A stretch of DNA of 64,000 nucleotides from Microbacterium lushaniae (lineage in GTDB: Bacteria > Actinomycetota > Actinomycetes > Actinomycetales > Microbacteriaceae), in assembly GCF_008727775.1 (NCBI RefSeq), contig NZ_CP044232.1, positions 2,852,001 through 2,916,000 on the forward strand, given 5' to 3'. Positions 1 to 8,004 of this stretch are shown piece by piece. The notes under the pieces are model-generated. The model had not been told where the DNA came from, ran no database searches, and saw only the letters and a program-made list of their open reading frames with translations. The stretch's first letter is position 1, and each line of letters opens with the position of its first letter. Both the position numbers and the translations under genes were made by a program.

Positions 1-1056
1 CCCCGAGTTCGCCTCGATCGCCTCGGCCACCCGCCCCCCGGCGGTGGTGACGGTGTCTTTCGTGCGGTACTCGAATCGCCGGCCGCCGGCCTGCACGAAC
101 TCGAAGTGGCTCAGGAAGAACTCCAGCCGCCGCCGCACCTGCGCCGGCACCGGCACGGCCCGGATGGCCTCCCGCATCCGGGTCTGCTCGTCGGGTGCGA
201 AGACGAGCTCCTCCGGAACGTGCTCCTCGGGCTTCTCCCCCGCCTCCACCCGCGCCACCAGCTCGTCGAAGAACCGGCTGTTGAAGCTCGCGGCCTGGAC
301 GGTGACGTCCATCCGGTCGCGCAGGGCCTGGATGACAGGGAACGTGCCGCCGCCGGCGTCGTCGTTGGCGGTGAAGTACCAGCTCTCCACGCCCGAGGGC
401 GGGGCCGTGCGGTGCATCTGGTCGTGGCTCTCGACGTATCCCTCGGCCACCATCGTCAGCAGCGCCGATTGGGTCTTGGTCGGGATGCGGTTGTACTCGT
501 CGATGATCTTCACCGGCCGGGTGAGCCATTCGCGCCAGGCGATCCCGATCTCGGCGAGACTCGCGGCGTTGACGAGGTCGCGCGGCAACGGGATCCCGAC
601 CAGGTCGCTGATGGTCAGCTGCGGCTGACCCTGCTGCACGCCGCGGCGCACCTCCTCGGCCGATGACCCTGCCAGCACGCCCATCAGCACGGCGACGGTC
701 GTCTTGCCGCGGCCGGGGCCGCCCACCAGGAGACACTTGCCGCCGACGGCGAAGGTGAGCAGCGGAAGCAGCACGTTCGAGGAGAACGACGGCTCGGTGG
801 GGAGGGTCAGCTCCGCACCGGCGTCGCCGAGCGGGAAGGTCACCGGGGCGCCGGTGGAGAACTCCACGTCGTAGTACGGCGAGATGACGGCGCGGTTGAC
901 GATCCAGTAGTAGGTGCGGCGGAGCTTCTCATCCAGCGGCACGTGGGCGTCGGCCTCGGGAGTGCGGAAAAGGTCCTCCGCGGTGAGCTGCGATACCCCG
1001 GCGGATGCTGCGGGGGTCGTCGGTGACTCGGAGACCTTGTGCCAGCGATCCGCCAT
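1..1056 (-). CDS. MoxR-family AAA+ ATPase (C-terminus cut by window edge)
   Basis: An uninterrupted minus-strand frame runs from ATG at 1056 to the window edge, giving 352 residues without a stop. Walker A is GGPGRGKTT at about residues 112-120 and a Walker B-like VKIIDEYNR lies near 182-190, followed by a sensor-like stretch (WYFTANDD). This is the MoxR/CbbQ type of AAA+ ATPase. Such proteins usually work with a von Willebrand-type partner to remodel or load metal into client proteins; the partner would lie outside the window. A TAGGCT -10 box ends six bases before the ATG, suggesting a leaderless transcript separate from the upstream nadR. The family call is firm; the client is unknown. Confidence 0.85.
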   Translation of the reverse strand, partial: MADRWHKVSESPTTPAASAGVSQLTAEDLFRTPEADAHVPLDEKLRRTYYWIVNRAVISPYYDVEFSTGAPVTFPLGDAGAELTLPTEPSFSSNVLLPLLTFAVGGKCLLVGGPGRGKTTVAVLMGVLAGSSAEEVRRGVQQGQPQLTISDLVGIPLPRDLVNAASLAEIGIAWREWLTRPVKIIDEYNRIPTKTQSALLTMVAEGYVESHDQMHRTAPPSGVESWYFTANDDAGGGTFPVIQALRDRMDVTVQAASFNSRFFDELVARVEAGEKPEEHVPEELVFAPDEQTRMREAIRAVPVPAQVRRRLEFFLSHFEFVQAGGRRFEYRTKDTVTTAGGRVAEAIEANSG

Positions 1057-1062
1057 TTCGTC

Positions 1063-1068
1063 AGCCTA
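1063..1068 (-). promoter_or_regulatory. Leaderless-type -10 box for the MoxR-like ATPase
   Basis: On the minus strand TAGGCT is followed by six bases and then the ATG at 1056. The hexamer overlaps the nadR stop codon (TAG at 1068-1066). The same spacing recurs at other genes of this window. No convincing -35 was sought; this is a pattern-based inference. Confidence 0.5.
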
Positions 1069-2136
1069 TCGGCCGGCCCGGCGCTGCAGCGCGAGCTGCT
1101 CGTCCATCGGGCGCCCCTCCAGCGGCGCGGTGAAAGACAGCGCCCGCGCGAGCGCGTCGTGCACCGCGGGGAGCGCCGTGCGCACGCGGGCCGGGACGTC
1201 GCCACCCACCTCCAGCCACGGGACGGGCTGCCCCTGGAGCACCGCACGGAACCTCGCCTGCATGCGGGCGCGGATGTGCTCGCCGTCGCGGGTGCCGTCC
1301 TGGACGAAGGGGATCTCGTCACCGGTGAGCACGTACAGCGCCGGCCGGTGCTCGGCCGCACGCGCGAGGATGCGAGGTGCGGGCGCACCCATGTACCGCT
1401 CATGCCACAGCGCCGTCGCGAGCACATCGGTGTCGCACACGAGCACCGGCGCGGGCGTCTGCCGCAGCGCTGCATCCTCCATCGCGATCTGCCGGTCGAC
1501 GATGAGGTCGAACTCGTCGCCGCGCCAGGGTGCGGCGAGCCCGCCCTCGCGCGTGATCGACAGCTCGCGGCCGTACTCGGGCACCCAGAGCGTGCCCAGT
1601 TCGTCGGCGAGAGCGGCGGCCAACGTCGTGGAACCGGTCGATTCGGCACCGAGCACGACGATGCGCGGGGTCAGGGTCGCACGCACCGCGGGCGCGAGCT
1701 CGTGCCAGTGGGCGGCGAGGTCGGCGCGCACCGCCGCGCCCGACACCGGGTTGCGCACGCGGCCTGGATCCACCTGCACCCATGTCGCCCCCAGGCGTCG
1801 TGCGAGCTCCTCCCCGTAGGCATCCGACGTGAAGACGGCGTCGACGGGCGCATCGAGCGCGCCCGCGATGATCCTCGTGTGGGCATCCCACGCCGTCTCG
1901 GATGCGAAGTCCACAGGCGTGTCGTCGACGAACGCGACGACGTGGGCGGTGGGGTGCTCCTCGCGGATCCACTGCTCCCGCGCCGCGACGGTGACCGATT
2001 CCACGGACGCCCCGATGAGCTCGACGGTCAGCCGATCACACGCGCGCAGGGCCGTGCGGATCAGGTGGGAGTGCCCCGCGTGCAGCGGGTAGAACTTCCC
2101 CACGATGAGGCCGTGGCGAAACCGCCCGTCAGGCAC
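1066..2136 (-). CDS. nadR: NadR-like NMN adenylyltransferase / ribosylnicotinamide kinase
   Basis: Bifunctional NAD salvage enzyme. The N-terminal nucleotidyltransferase domain starts GLIVGKFYPLHAGHSHL with the HxGH signature (HAGH). The C-terminal kinase half begins around residue 170 with GAESTGSTTLA. It would phosphorylate nicotinamide riboside and adenylylate NMN to NAD. It directly follows and slightly overlaps pnuC, the transporter for its substrate, which strongly supports the role. An ATG at 2166 is also in frame but would overlap pnuC by 38 bp. The GTG at 2136 gives an 8-bp overlap and places the HxGH domain close to the N-terminus, so it is preferred. Oddly, the P-loop has Ser where Walker A normally has Lys. 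Confidence 0.85.
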   Translation of the reverse strand: MPDGRFRHGLIVGKFYPLHAGHSHLIRTALRACDRLTVELIGASVESVTVAAREQWIREEHPTAHVVAFVDDTPVDFASETAWDAHTRIIAGALDAPVDAVFTSDAYGEELARRLGATWVQVDPGRVRNPVSGAAVRADLAAHWHELAPAVRATLTPRIVVLGAESTGSTTLAAALADELGTLWVPEYGRELSITREGGLAAPWRGDEFDLIVDRQIAMEDAALRQTPAPVLVCDTDVLATALWHERYMGAPAPRILARAAEHRPALYVLTGDEIPFVQDGTRDGEHIRARMQARFRAVLQGQPVPWLEVGGDVPARVRTALPAVHDALARALSFTAPLEGRPMDEQLALQRRAGR

Positions 2137-2746
2137 GCGCGTCCACCGCACCCGGTGCCGCCGCATCCGCCGCAGCGTCAGAGCCCACCCGTCGCCAGGA
2201 ACGCCACCCGAACACGCACAGCGCGATGAACAGGGCGTACAGGGCGGCGACCACCCACAGGCCGGTGACGACGGACAGTGCGACGAACGCGATGTCCACC
2301 CCGATCCAGACGAACCAGTTCTCCAGCCACTTGCGGTTGAGCATGTACTGCGCCACGAGGCTCGCCGACGTCGTGGCCGCGTCGGCGACGGCGACCTGCG
2401 AATCGGTGAAGGTCGACAGCACCCACGTCAGCAGGGCGGCGCCGGCGACGCCCACGACGACGAGCCACAGGATCGCGCCGCGGGGCGTGCGCGCGATGTA
2501 GTGGCGGTCGTGTTCGACGCCGCGCGTCCATCGCCACCACCCGTGCACGCCGAGGGCGAGGTACACCAGCTGCAGGGCGGCCGCGGCGTACAGGCCGGCG
2601 GGGAGGAAGACGGCGAGGAAGACGACGTTGTTCGCGATGCCCAGCGGGTACGTCCACACGTTCCGGCGCGCAGCCAGGAACACGCACGCGGCGCCGGTGG
2701 CGAACCCGACGATCTGCATCCACTCGGCGAGAATCCACTCGATCAC
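2129..2746 (-). CDS. pnuC: PnuC-type nicotinamide riboside transporter
   Basis: A 205-residue, strongly hydrophobic protein with several predicted membrane helices and the PnuC-like segment NVWTYPLGIANNVVFL followed by ALGVHGWWRW. PnuC proteins facilitate nicotinamide riboside uptake, driven by intracellular phosphorylation. The nadR-like kinase follows in the same direction with overlapping ends, so the two form a vitamin B3 salvage operon. The GTG start lies six bases after a TAGGCT -10 box, as in leaderless actinobacterial genes. Confidence in family and operon role is high. Confidence 0.9.
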   Translation of the reverse strand: MIEWILAEWMQIVGFATGAACVFLAARRNVWTYPLGIANNVVFLAVFLPAGLYAAAALQLVYLALGVHGWWRWTRGVEHDRHYIARTPRGAILWLVVVGVAGAALLTWVLSTFTDSQVAVADAATTSASLVAQYMLNRKWLENWFVWIGVDIAFVALSVVTGLWVVAALYALFIALCVFGWRSWRRVGSDAAADAAAPGAVDARA

Positions 2747-2752
2747 CCGACG

Positions 2753-2758
2753 AGCCTA
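2753..2758 (-). promoter_or_regulatory. Leaderless-type -10 box for pnuC-nadR
   Basis: TAGGCT on the minus strand, six bases upstream of the pnuC GTG at 2746. There is no room for a ribosome binding site between them, so a leaderless mRNA is inferred. Confidence 0.5.
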
Positions 2759-2780
2759 GGGAACCGGCGGCGCCCCGCCG

Positions 2781-3767
2781 TCACACCGACGCGAGCAGCG
2801 CGAGGAGTTCGGGCGGCGCGACCGACGCCCGAAGGCCCGGGTCGATGAGGCGGCGGCATCCGTCGAGCTCGACGGTGAACGGCGCGGATGCGGGTTCGCC
2901 GGCGATCAGCGGATGCGCCACGGCCAGGCGGGTCGCCGAGCTGCGGCACGCGGGTGCGTCCGGGGCCGGGGAAGCCGCCGCGGACACGGCCGCACGGGCG
3001 TCGTCGACTCCGAGCCGGCCGGCCGCGGCGAACGTGCCCTGCCCCTCGGCGCCGGCCTCGTAGCGGCACACGAGGAGCCCGTCGACCTCCCCGGCGGAGG
3101 GCAGCGGAGCGGGCTCCCACGGGATCGTCGCGACCTCCTCGCGCGAGGGTGCGGGCGACGCGCCCATCCCCGCCACGTCCGAGAGGTCCGCCAGCACCAT
3201 GACCCCCGCCTGCGTCGCGCATCCAGCGGCCTCGGCGGCGCGGGACTCGAGGAGCATCGCGGGGGTGAAGGTCTCCTCGGTCAGCCGCAGGCGCTCGATC
3301 GCCGCGTTCACCGCAGCGACCGCACCGGGGGTGGGCTGACCGCATCCGTCCGCCGGGTAGGCGACCCGGATGTAGTGTCCCTGCGCGTCCGCGAGCCACA
3401 ACTCGGGCCCGGCGAATCCGATGGCCGTGCACGCGCCGAGCCACTGCGCCCCGTCGGGCTCGGCCAGCGCCGCCAGCAGCGGCCCGAGGTCGCCGTCGAA
3501 GCGTTCCAGCCGCGCGCCCGACCACGTGCCGGCGTCGTCCTCGTCGGCGGCGTACGGGTCGCACCGGTAGAGGGCGACCGGCTCGAAGCCGTCCGGCACG
3601 GCCCCGGACGCCACCGTGGAGCCGGCGCCGGGGAACGCTTCGGTGCACGCGATCTCCGCGACAGGGGTCGCATCCGGGCGCGGCGCCGGAAACCCGGGGA
3701 CGCCGGCGCAGCCGCTCAGCGCCGTGGCCAGCACGGCTCCGGCCAGCAGCATCCGTGCGCGCCTCAT
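2781..3767 (-). CDS. Putative secreted lipoprotein of unknown function
   Basis: A 328-residue protein with a lipoprotein signal: positively charged MRRAR, hydrophobic core, and lipobox LSGC ending about residue 20. The mature part is acidic, with about eight further cysteines, suggesting an exported disulfide-bonded protein. No catalytic motif was recognised. The ATG at 3767 is preferred over the GTG at 3773 because AGGGGGG lies at proper distance from it. The neighbours (pnuC upstream, divergent aspC) do not suggest a function. Confidence 0.65.
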   Translation of the reverse strand: MRRARMLLAGAVLATALSGCAGVPGFPAPRPDATPVAEIACTEAFPGAGSTVASGAVPDGFEPVALYRCDPYAADEDDAGTWSGARLERFDGDLGPLLAALAEPDGAQWLGACTAIGFAGPELWLADAQGHYIRVAYPADGCGQPTPGAVAAVNAAIERLRLTEETFTPAMLLESRAAEAAGCATQAGVMVLADLSDVAGMGASPAPSREEVATIPWEPAPLPSAGEVDGLLVCRYEAGAEGQGTFAAAGRLGVDDARAAVSAAASPAPDAPACRSSATRLAVAHPLIAGEPASAPFTVELDGCRRLIDPGLRASVAPPELLALLASV

Positions 3768-3846
3768 CGCCACCCCCCTTCACCACACGGTAGGCCACGG
3801 CCCGGCAGCGGCGGGCAACGACCCTGTAACGAACGCCGCGCGCCGG

Positions 3847-3852
3847 TAGGCT
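3847..3852 (+). promoter_or_regulatory. Leaderless-type -10 box for the aminotransferase gene
   Basis: TAGGCT followed by seven bases and the GTG start at 3860. This matches the arrangement at pnuC and the MoxR-like gene. Confidence 0.5.
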
Positions 3853-3859
3853 CGGTGCC

Positions 3860-5059
3860 GTGACATCCCGTGCCCCCCTCTCCCGCAAGCTGTCCGCGAT
3901 CGCCGAGTCCGCCACGCTGAAGGTGGACGCGAAGGCCAAGGCCCTGCAGGCCGCGGGGCGGCCGGTCATCTCCTACGCCGCCGGCGAGCCCGACTTCGCC
4001 ACACCGCAGTTCATCGTGGATGCGGCCGCCGAGGCGCTGGGCGACCCCGCGAACTTCCGCTACACCCCCGCGGTGGGTCTTCCCGTGCTGCGCGAGGCCA
4101 TCGCCGCCAAGACGCTGCGCGACTCCGGCCTGGAGGTCGAGGCGTCGCAGGTCATCGTGACCAACGGCGGCAAGCAGGCGGTGTACCAGGCCTTCCAGAC
4201 CGTGGTGAACCCCGGCGACGAGGTGCTGCTGCCCGCGCCGTACTGGACGACGTACCCCGAGGCGATCGCCCTGGCCGACGGCGTGCCGGTCGAGGTGTTC
4301 GCCGGCGCCGACCAGGAGTACAAGGTCACCGTCGACCAGCTCGAAGCCGCCCGCACCGACCGCACGACCACGCTCGTGTTCGTGTCCCCGTCCAACCCCA
4401 CCGGTGCCGTCTACACGCCGGAGGAGACCAAGGCGATCGGCGACTGGGCGCTCGCGCACGGCCTGTGGGTCATCACCGACGAGATCTACCAGAACCTCGT
4501 GTACGACGGGGCCCACGCCGCATCCATCGTCGAGGCGGTTCCCGACCTCGCCGGCCAGACGATCCTCCTCAACGGCGTCGCCAAGACCTACGCGATGACC
4601 GGATGGCGCGTGGGCTGGATGGTCGGGCCCGCCGACGCGATCAAGGTCGCCGCGAACCTGCAGTCGCACCTGTCCAGCAACGTCAACAACATCGCCCAGC
4701 GCGCGGCTCTGGCGGCACTGAGCGGCCCCCAGGACGAAGCGGAGGGCTTCCGCCTGGCGTTCGACCGGCGCCGGCGGCTCATCGTGTCGGAGCTGGCGAA
4801 GATCCCCGGGGTGAGCGTGCCCGAGCCGCTCGGGGCGTTCTACGTCTACCCCGACGTGACCGGACTCCTCGGCCGCGAGTGGCGCGGCACCACCCCGACG
4901 ACGTCACTGGAACTCGCCGACCTCATCCTGGAGGAGGCCGAGGTGGCCGTCGTGCCCGGCGAGGCCTTCGGCCCGAGCGGCTACCTGCGCCTGTCGTACG
5001 CCCTGGGCGACGACCAGCTGCTCGAGGGCGTCCAGCGCCTCCAGCGCCTCTTCGCCTGA
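3860..5059 (+). CDS. Aspartate aminotransferase-like PLP enzyme (class I)
   Basis: A 399-residue fold-type I aminotransferase. Visible features are the substrate/PLP segment YAAGEPDF near residue 40, [10 protein letters not shown] near 176-185, the cofactor Asp and Tyr in TDEIYQN (about 207-211), the Schiff-base Lys in [13 protein letters not shown] (Lys242), and the carboxylate-binding Arg in YLRLSYA near the C-terminus. This pattern fits actinobacterial AspC/AatA, interconverting aspartate and oxaloacetate, although related aminotransferases share it. Translation starts at GTG directly after a -10 box. It converges on murB, with a long inverted repeat between them. Confidence 0.88.
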   Translation: MTSRAPLSRKLSAIAESATLKVDAKAKALQAAGRPVISYAAGEPDFATPQFIVDAAAEALGDPANFRYTPAVGLPVLREAIAAKTLRDSGLEVEASQVIVTNGGKQAVYQAFQTVVNPGDEVLLPAPYWTTYPEAIALADGVPVEVFAGADQEYKVTVDQLEAARTDRTTTLVFVSPSNPTGAVYTPEETKAIGDWALAHGLWVITDEIYQNLVYDGAHAASIVEAVPDLAGQTILLNGVAKTYAMTGWRVGWMVGPADAIKVAANLQSHLSSNVNNIAQRAALAALSGPQDEAEGFRLAFDRRRRLIVSELAKIPGVSVPEPLGAFYVYPDVTGLLGREWRGTTPTTSLELADLILEEAEVAVVPGEAFGPSGYLRLSYALGDDQLLEGVQRLQRLFA

Positions 5060-5089
5060 CCCGCCCGGCCCGTCCGGCCGACCCACCTC

Positions 5090-5160
5090 CGCGAGACTGC
5101 ACGCCCCCGACGAGACCGCGACATAATGTCGCGGTCTCGTCACGTGGATGCAGTCTCGCG
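5090..5160. repeat. Nested inverted-repeat element (type B) between convergent genes
   Basis: Outer arms CGCGAGACTGCA (5090-5101) and TGCAGTCTCGCG (5149-5160) are perfect complements. They enclose a second perfect palindrome with 16-base arms, GACGAGACCGCGACAT (5109-5124) and its complement (5126-5141), separated by one base. It lies between the aspC and murB 3' ends. It could act as a bidirectional terminator or be a REPIN-like mobile repeat; there is no T tract. Confidence 0.8.
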
Positions 5161-5188
5161 GGTGGTGCGGGCGGGGCGGGGCGGGGGG

Positions 5189-6325
5189 TCAGAGCTCGAC
5201 GTTCACGAGCACCGGCTCGGGCTGGAGGAGGAGGCCGAACTCCGACTGCACGCGCTGCTGAACGAACCGCGCGAGCTCGGCGAGCTCGGCGGCGGTGGCC
5301 CCTCCCCGGTTGGTCAGGGCGAGGGTGTGCTTGCTCGACAGGCCGGCCCGCGAGCGCGGCAGGCGGAAGCCCTTACCGAGGCCGGAGTGCTCGATGAGCC
5401 ACGCGGCGCTGATCTTCACCTCCGCCGGGGTGCCGACAGGAGCGGGCACGACCCCGTCGAACTCGGCGAGCGGGATCACCAGCACCGTGTCCAGGTCGGG
5501 CGAGACGGGCCAGCGGGGGCACTCGGCCGGAAGCGTCCGGGCGAAGGCCTCGGAGACGATCGCGTTCTGGAAGAACGATCCGGCGCTCGTGGTGTCGGGG
5601 TCGCCCGGGTCGAGCACCATCCCCTTGCTGCGGCGGATCGCGAGCACGTGCTCGCGCACGTGGCTCAGCGAGACGGCGGCGTCGGGGGCCAGGCGCAGCG
5701 CGGTGCGCAACTGCTCTCCGGCGATCGGGCGCGCGCGGTCGCCGACCTCTTCGAGCTCGAAGGTCACACTGAGGATCGCGGCGGAGCGGGCGGGCACCGA
5801 GCCGTAGTGGTGCTTGAGCACCGAGGTGCGAAAGCCCAGCCCCAGTTCGGATGCGGGCACGACCGACACCTCGCCGGTGTGCTCGTCCAGCAGCTCGACC
5901 TCCACGAGCGTCTGCACGATCTCCTGCCCGTAGGCGCCGATGTTCTGCACGGGCGCGGCCCCGACGGTGCCGGGGATGCCCGACAGCGCCTCGATGCCGG
6001 CCAGCCCCTCGGCGACGGTGTAGGCGACGAGCTCGTCCCAGTCATGTCCGGACTGAACCCGCAGCCGCGCGGTGCCGGGGCGGGATCCGGGCAGCCGTTC
6101 GATGCCGCGGGTGCGCACGAGCACGACGGTGCCGGCGAACGGTTCGTCGCCGACGAAGAGGTTCGAGCCGCCGCCCACCAGGAGCCACGGATCGCCGTCG
6201 TCCCACACGGCCCGAAGGGTGCCGACCAGTTCGTCGGTCGTGGTCGCCTCGACGAGGCGGTGGGGCGCACCCCCGGTGCGCAGCGTCGTCAGGTCCGCGA
6301 GCGGAACAGGTGCGAGTTCGGGCAT
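5189..6325 (-). CDS. murB: UDP-N-acetylenolpyruvoylglucosamine reductase MurB
   Basis: A 378-residue FAD enzyme that reduces UDP-GlcNAc-enolpyruvate to UDP-MurNAc in peptidoglycan precursor synthesis. The FAD-binding region shows LVGGGSNLFV near residue 50 and GTVGAAPVQNIGAYG near 122. The catalytic Ser is in the TTSAGSFFQNA stretch, and a C-terminal EVKISAAWLIEHSGLGKG follows. The length suits the family. It follows the two MaoC-fold genes on the same strand, three bases after the stop of the second, so the three are probably co-transcribed. Confidence 0.95.
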   Translation of the reverse strand: MPELAPVPLADLTTLRTGGAPHRLVEATTTDELVGTLRAVWDDGDPWLLVGGGSNLFVGDEPFAGTVVLVRTRGIERLPGSRPGTARLRVQSGHDWDELVAYTVAEGLAGIEALSGIPGTVGAAPVQNIGAYGQEIVQTLVEVELLDEHTGEVSVVPASELGLGFRTSVLKHHYGSVPARSAAILSVTFELEEVGDRARPIAGEQLRTALRLAPDAAVSLSHVREHVLAIRRSKGMVLDPGDPDTTSAGSFFQNAIVSEAFARTLPAECPRWPVSPDLDTVLVIPLAEFDGVVPAPVGTPAEVKISAAWLIEHSGLGKGFRLPRSRAGLSSKHTLALTNRGGATAAELAELARFVQQRVQSEFGLLLQPEPVLVNVEL

Positions 6326-6328
6326 GGG

Positions 6329-6724
6329 TCAGGCGCGCACGCGCACCTGGGCCTTGCCCAGTACGGTCGTCTCGGCGTGTGTCACGGTGAGGTCGATGCG
6401 CACGACGTCTTCATCGACCGCGCCCACCTTGGCCACGATGTGCAGATCGGCGCCGTTGTCGGGGTGCACCACGACCGGCCGGGTGAAGCGGACGCCGTAC
6501 TCCAGGATGCGTCCGGGATCCCCCAGCCACTCGGCGATCGCGCCGACGGCGATGCCCATCGTCAGCATCCCGTGGGCGAGCACCCCCGGCAGCCCGACCT
6601 CGGCGGCGATGTCGTCGCGGTAGTGGATGGGGTTGAAGTCCCCGGATGCGCCGGCGTAGCGCACGAGCGATTCCCGCGTCAGGTGCACCGTGCGCTCGGC
6701 GACGACCTCGCCCACGGCGCTCAC
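6329..6724 (-). CDS. MaoC-fold (R)-hydratase/dehydratase, HadB-like
   Basis: A 131-residue hotdog-fold protein with the hydratase motif YAGASGDFNPIHYRDD (about residues 23-38), carrying the catalytic Asp and His, and the downstream GVLAHGMLTMGIA. It overlaps the preceding gene by four bases (GTGA), so the GTG at 6724 is the likely start and the two are translationally coupled. HadA/HadB-type pairs form a heterodimeric (3R)-hydroxyacyl-ACP dehydratase in mycobacteria. Here the pair is linked to murB, a familiar actinobacterial arrangement. The exact acyl substrate is not known. Confidence 0.85.
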   Translation of the reverse strand: MSAVGEVVAERTVHLTRESLVRYAGASGDFNPIHYRDDIAAEVGLPGVLAHGMLTMGIAVGAIAEWLGDPGRILEYGVRFTRPVVVHPDNGADLHIVAKVGAVDEDVVRIDLTVTHAETTVLGKAQVRVRA

Positions 6725-7173
6725 GCGGACTCCCCCGATCCGACCAGGAGCACCGTCGTGGCCGTCACCACGTGCGCCCCCGCCGCATCCGTCATCTCCG
6801 TCTCGCTGGTGACCATGGCGTTGCCTCCGACCGAGCGCACCCCGCCCACGGTGAGCGTCGCCGTCAGCTCGTCGCCCGCGACGATGGGACGGGTGTAGCG
6901 GAACCGCTGCTCGGCGTGGACCGTGCGGGACAGCTCGATGCCCGCATCCGGCTCGCCCAGCAGCTGCTGCAGGGTCAGGTCCTGGATGACCATGGCGAAG
7001 GTCGGCGGCGCCACGACGTCGGCGTACCCGAGCGCGCGGGCCGCTTCCGCATCGGTGTGCACGGGCGCGTCGGCGAAGACGGCCCGAGCGAACTCGCGCA
7101 CCTTCTCCCGGCCGACCAGATAGGGGGCGGTCGGCGGGAACGTCCGGCCGACGAGCTGGGGATTAACGGGCAC
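6721..7173 (-). CDS. MaoC-like N-terminal hotdog dehydratase subunit, HadA-like (UPF0336 type)
   Basis: A 150-residue protein starting MPVNPQLVGRTFPPTAPYLV with VGREKVREFARAV, typical of the FAS1-like dehydratase region of UPF0336/HadA. APPTFAMVIQ corresponds to the substrate-binding helix. It lacks the complete Asp/His motif of its partner, as expected for the non-catalytic subunit. The GTG start is six bases after TAGACT, suggesting leaderless expression of the three-gene unit with the HadB-like gene and murB. Confidence 0.83.
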   Translation of the reverse strand: MPVNPQLVGRTFPPTAPYLVGREKVREFARAVFADAPVHTDAEAARALGYADVVAPPTFAMVIQDLTLQQLLGEPDAGIELSRTVHAEQRFRYTRPIVAGDELTATLTVGGVRSVGGNAMVTSETEMTDAAGAHVVTATTVLLVGSGESA

Positions 7174-7179
7174 GTGCCC

Positions 7180-7185
7180 AGTCTA
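7180..7185 (-). promoter_or_regulatory. Leaderless-type -10 box for the MaoC-MaoC-murB unit
   Basis: TAGACT on the minus strand, six bases before the GTG at 7173. Confidence 0.5.
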
Positions 7186-7209
7186 CCGAGGGCGCCGCGG
7201 CGGCTGCCG

Positions 7210-8004
7210 TCAGCGCGTGCGCCCGCGGACCGCCTTCAGCGCCATCTGCACGGCGATGAATACCAGGAACGCCGCGAACAGGATGTTGCCGAGGAACGGG
7301 TCGACGATCGTCGCCAGCCACGCTCCCACCGCCGTCGTCGTGCAGGCGGCGAGCCCGACCAGTCCCGCCGCGGCGAGGTCGACGTTGTGGCGGCGGAGGT
7401 TGCCGATCGTGCCGGAGATGGCGGTGGGGATCATCATGAGCAGCGACGTGCCCTTGGCCTCCAGGTCGCTCGTGCCGAACAGCAGCAGCAGCGCCGGTAC
7501 GACGATGATGCCGCCGCCCACCCCCAGCAGCCCCGCGAGCACGCCGGTGATGAGCCCGAGCACGGCGAGCCCCGACCCGGTGAGCCACGTCAGCTCCAGC
7601 ACGGCGTCGCGGGAGGGGATGACGAAGAAGAGGCTGACGATGACGACGGCGAGGAATCCGACGAACCCCCACCGCAGCGCCGTCTGCGACATGCGCGGCA
7701 GCAGCCAGGTGCCCACCTGCGCTCCGATGACCGCTCCTGCGGCGAGGATGAGCGCCGGGATCCACGCCACCGAGCCGGAGACGGCGTAGGAGATGACACC
7801 CACCGCGGCGGTCGGGACGATCGCGGCGAGCGAGGTCCCAGCGGCGCGGCGCTGGTCGAACCCGAGCAGCAGCACCAGCAGCGGCACGATGACCGTGCCC
7901 CCGCCCACGCCGAACAGGCCGGACAGCAGCCCCGCGAGCAGGCCGATGCCCACGCACGCGAAGATGAAGCGCGCGCCCCGGCGCGGGGGTGCGGATGCGT
8001 TCAT
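7210..8004 (-). CDS. TSUP/TauE-family membrane exporter
   Basis: A 264-residue integral membrane protein with the two-fold internal repeat typical of TauE/SafE (TSUP) permeases. LLSGLFGVGGGTVIVPLL lies near residue 23 and the second copy GLLGVGGGIIVVPALLLL near 140. About eight hydrophobic helices can be seen. Family members export sulfite, sulfonates or related anions; the substrate here cannot be set from sequence. The ATG overlaps the stop of the DUF2510 gene by four bases, so the two are coupled. Confidence 0.85.
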   Translation of the reverse strand: MNASAPPRRGARFIFACVGIGLLAGLLSGLFGVGGGTVIVPLLVLLLGFDQRRAAGTSLAAIVPTAAVGVISYAVSGSVAWIPALILAAGAVIGAQVGTWLLPRMSQTALRWGFVGFLAVVIVSLFFVIPSRDAVLELTWLTGSGLAVLGLITGVLAGLLGVGGGIIVVPALLLLFGTSDLEAKGTSLLMMIPTAISGTIGNLRRHNVDLAAAGLVGLAACTTTAVGAWLATIVDPFLGNILFAAFLVFIAVQMALKAVRGRTR

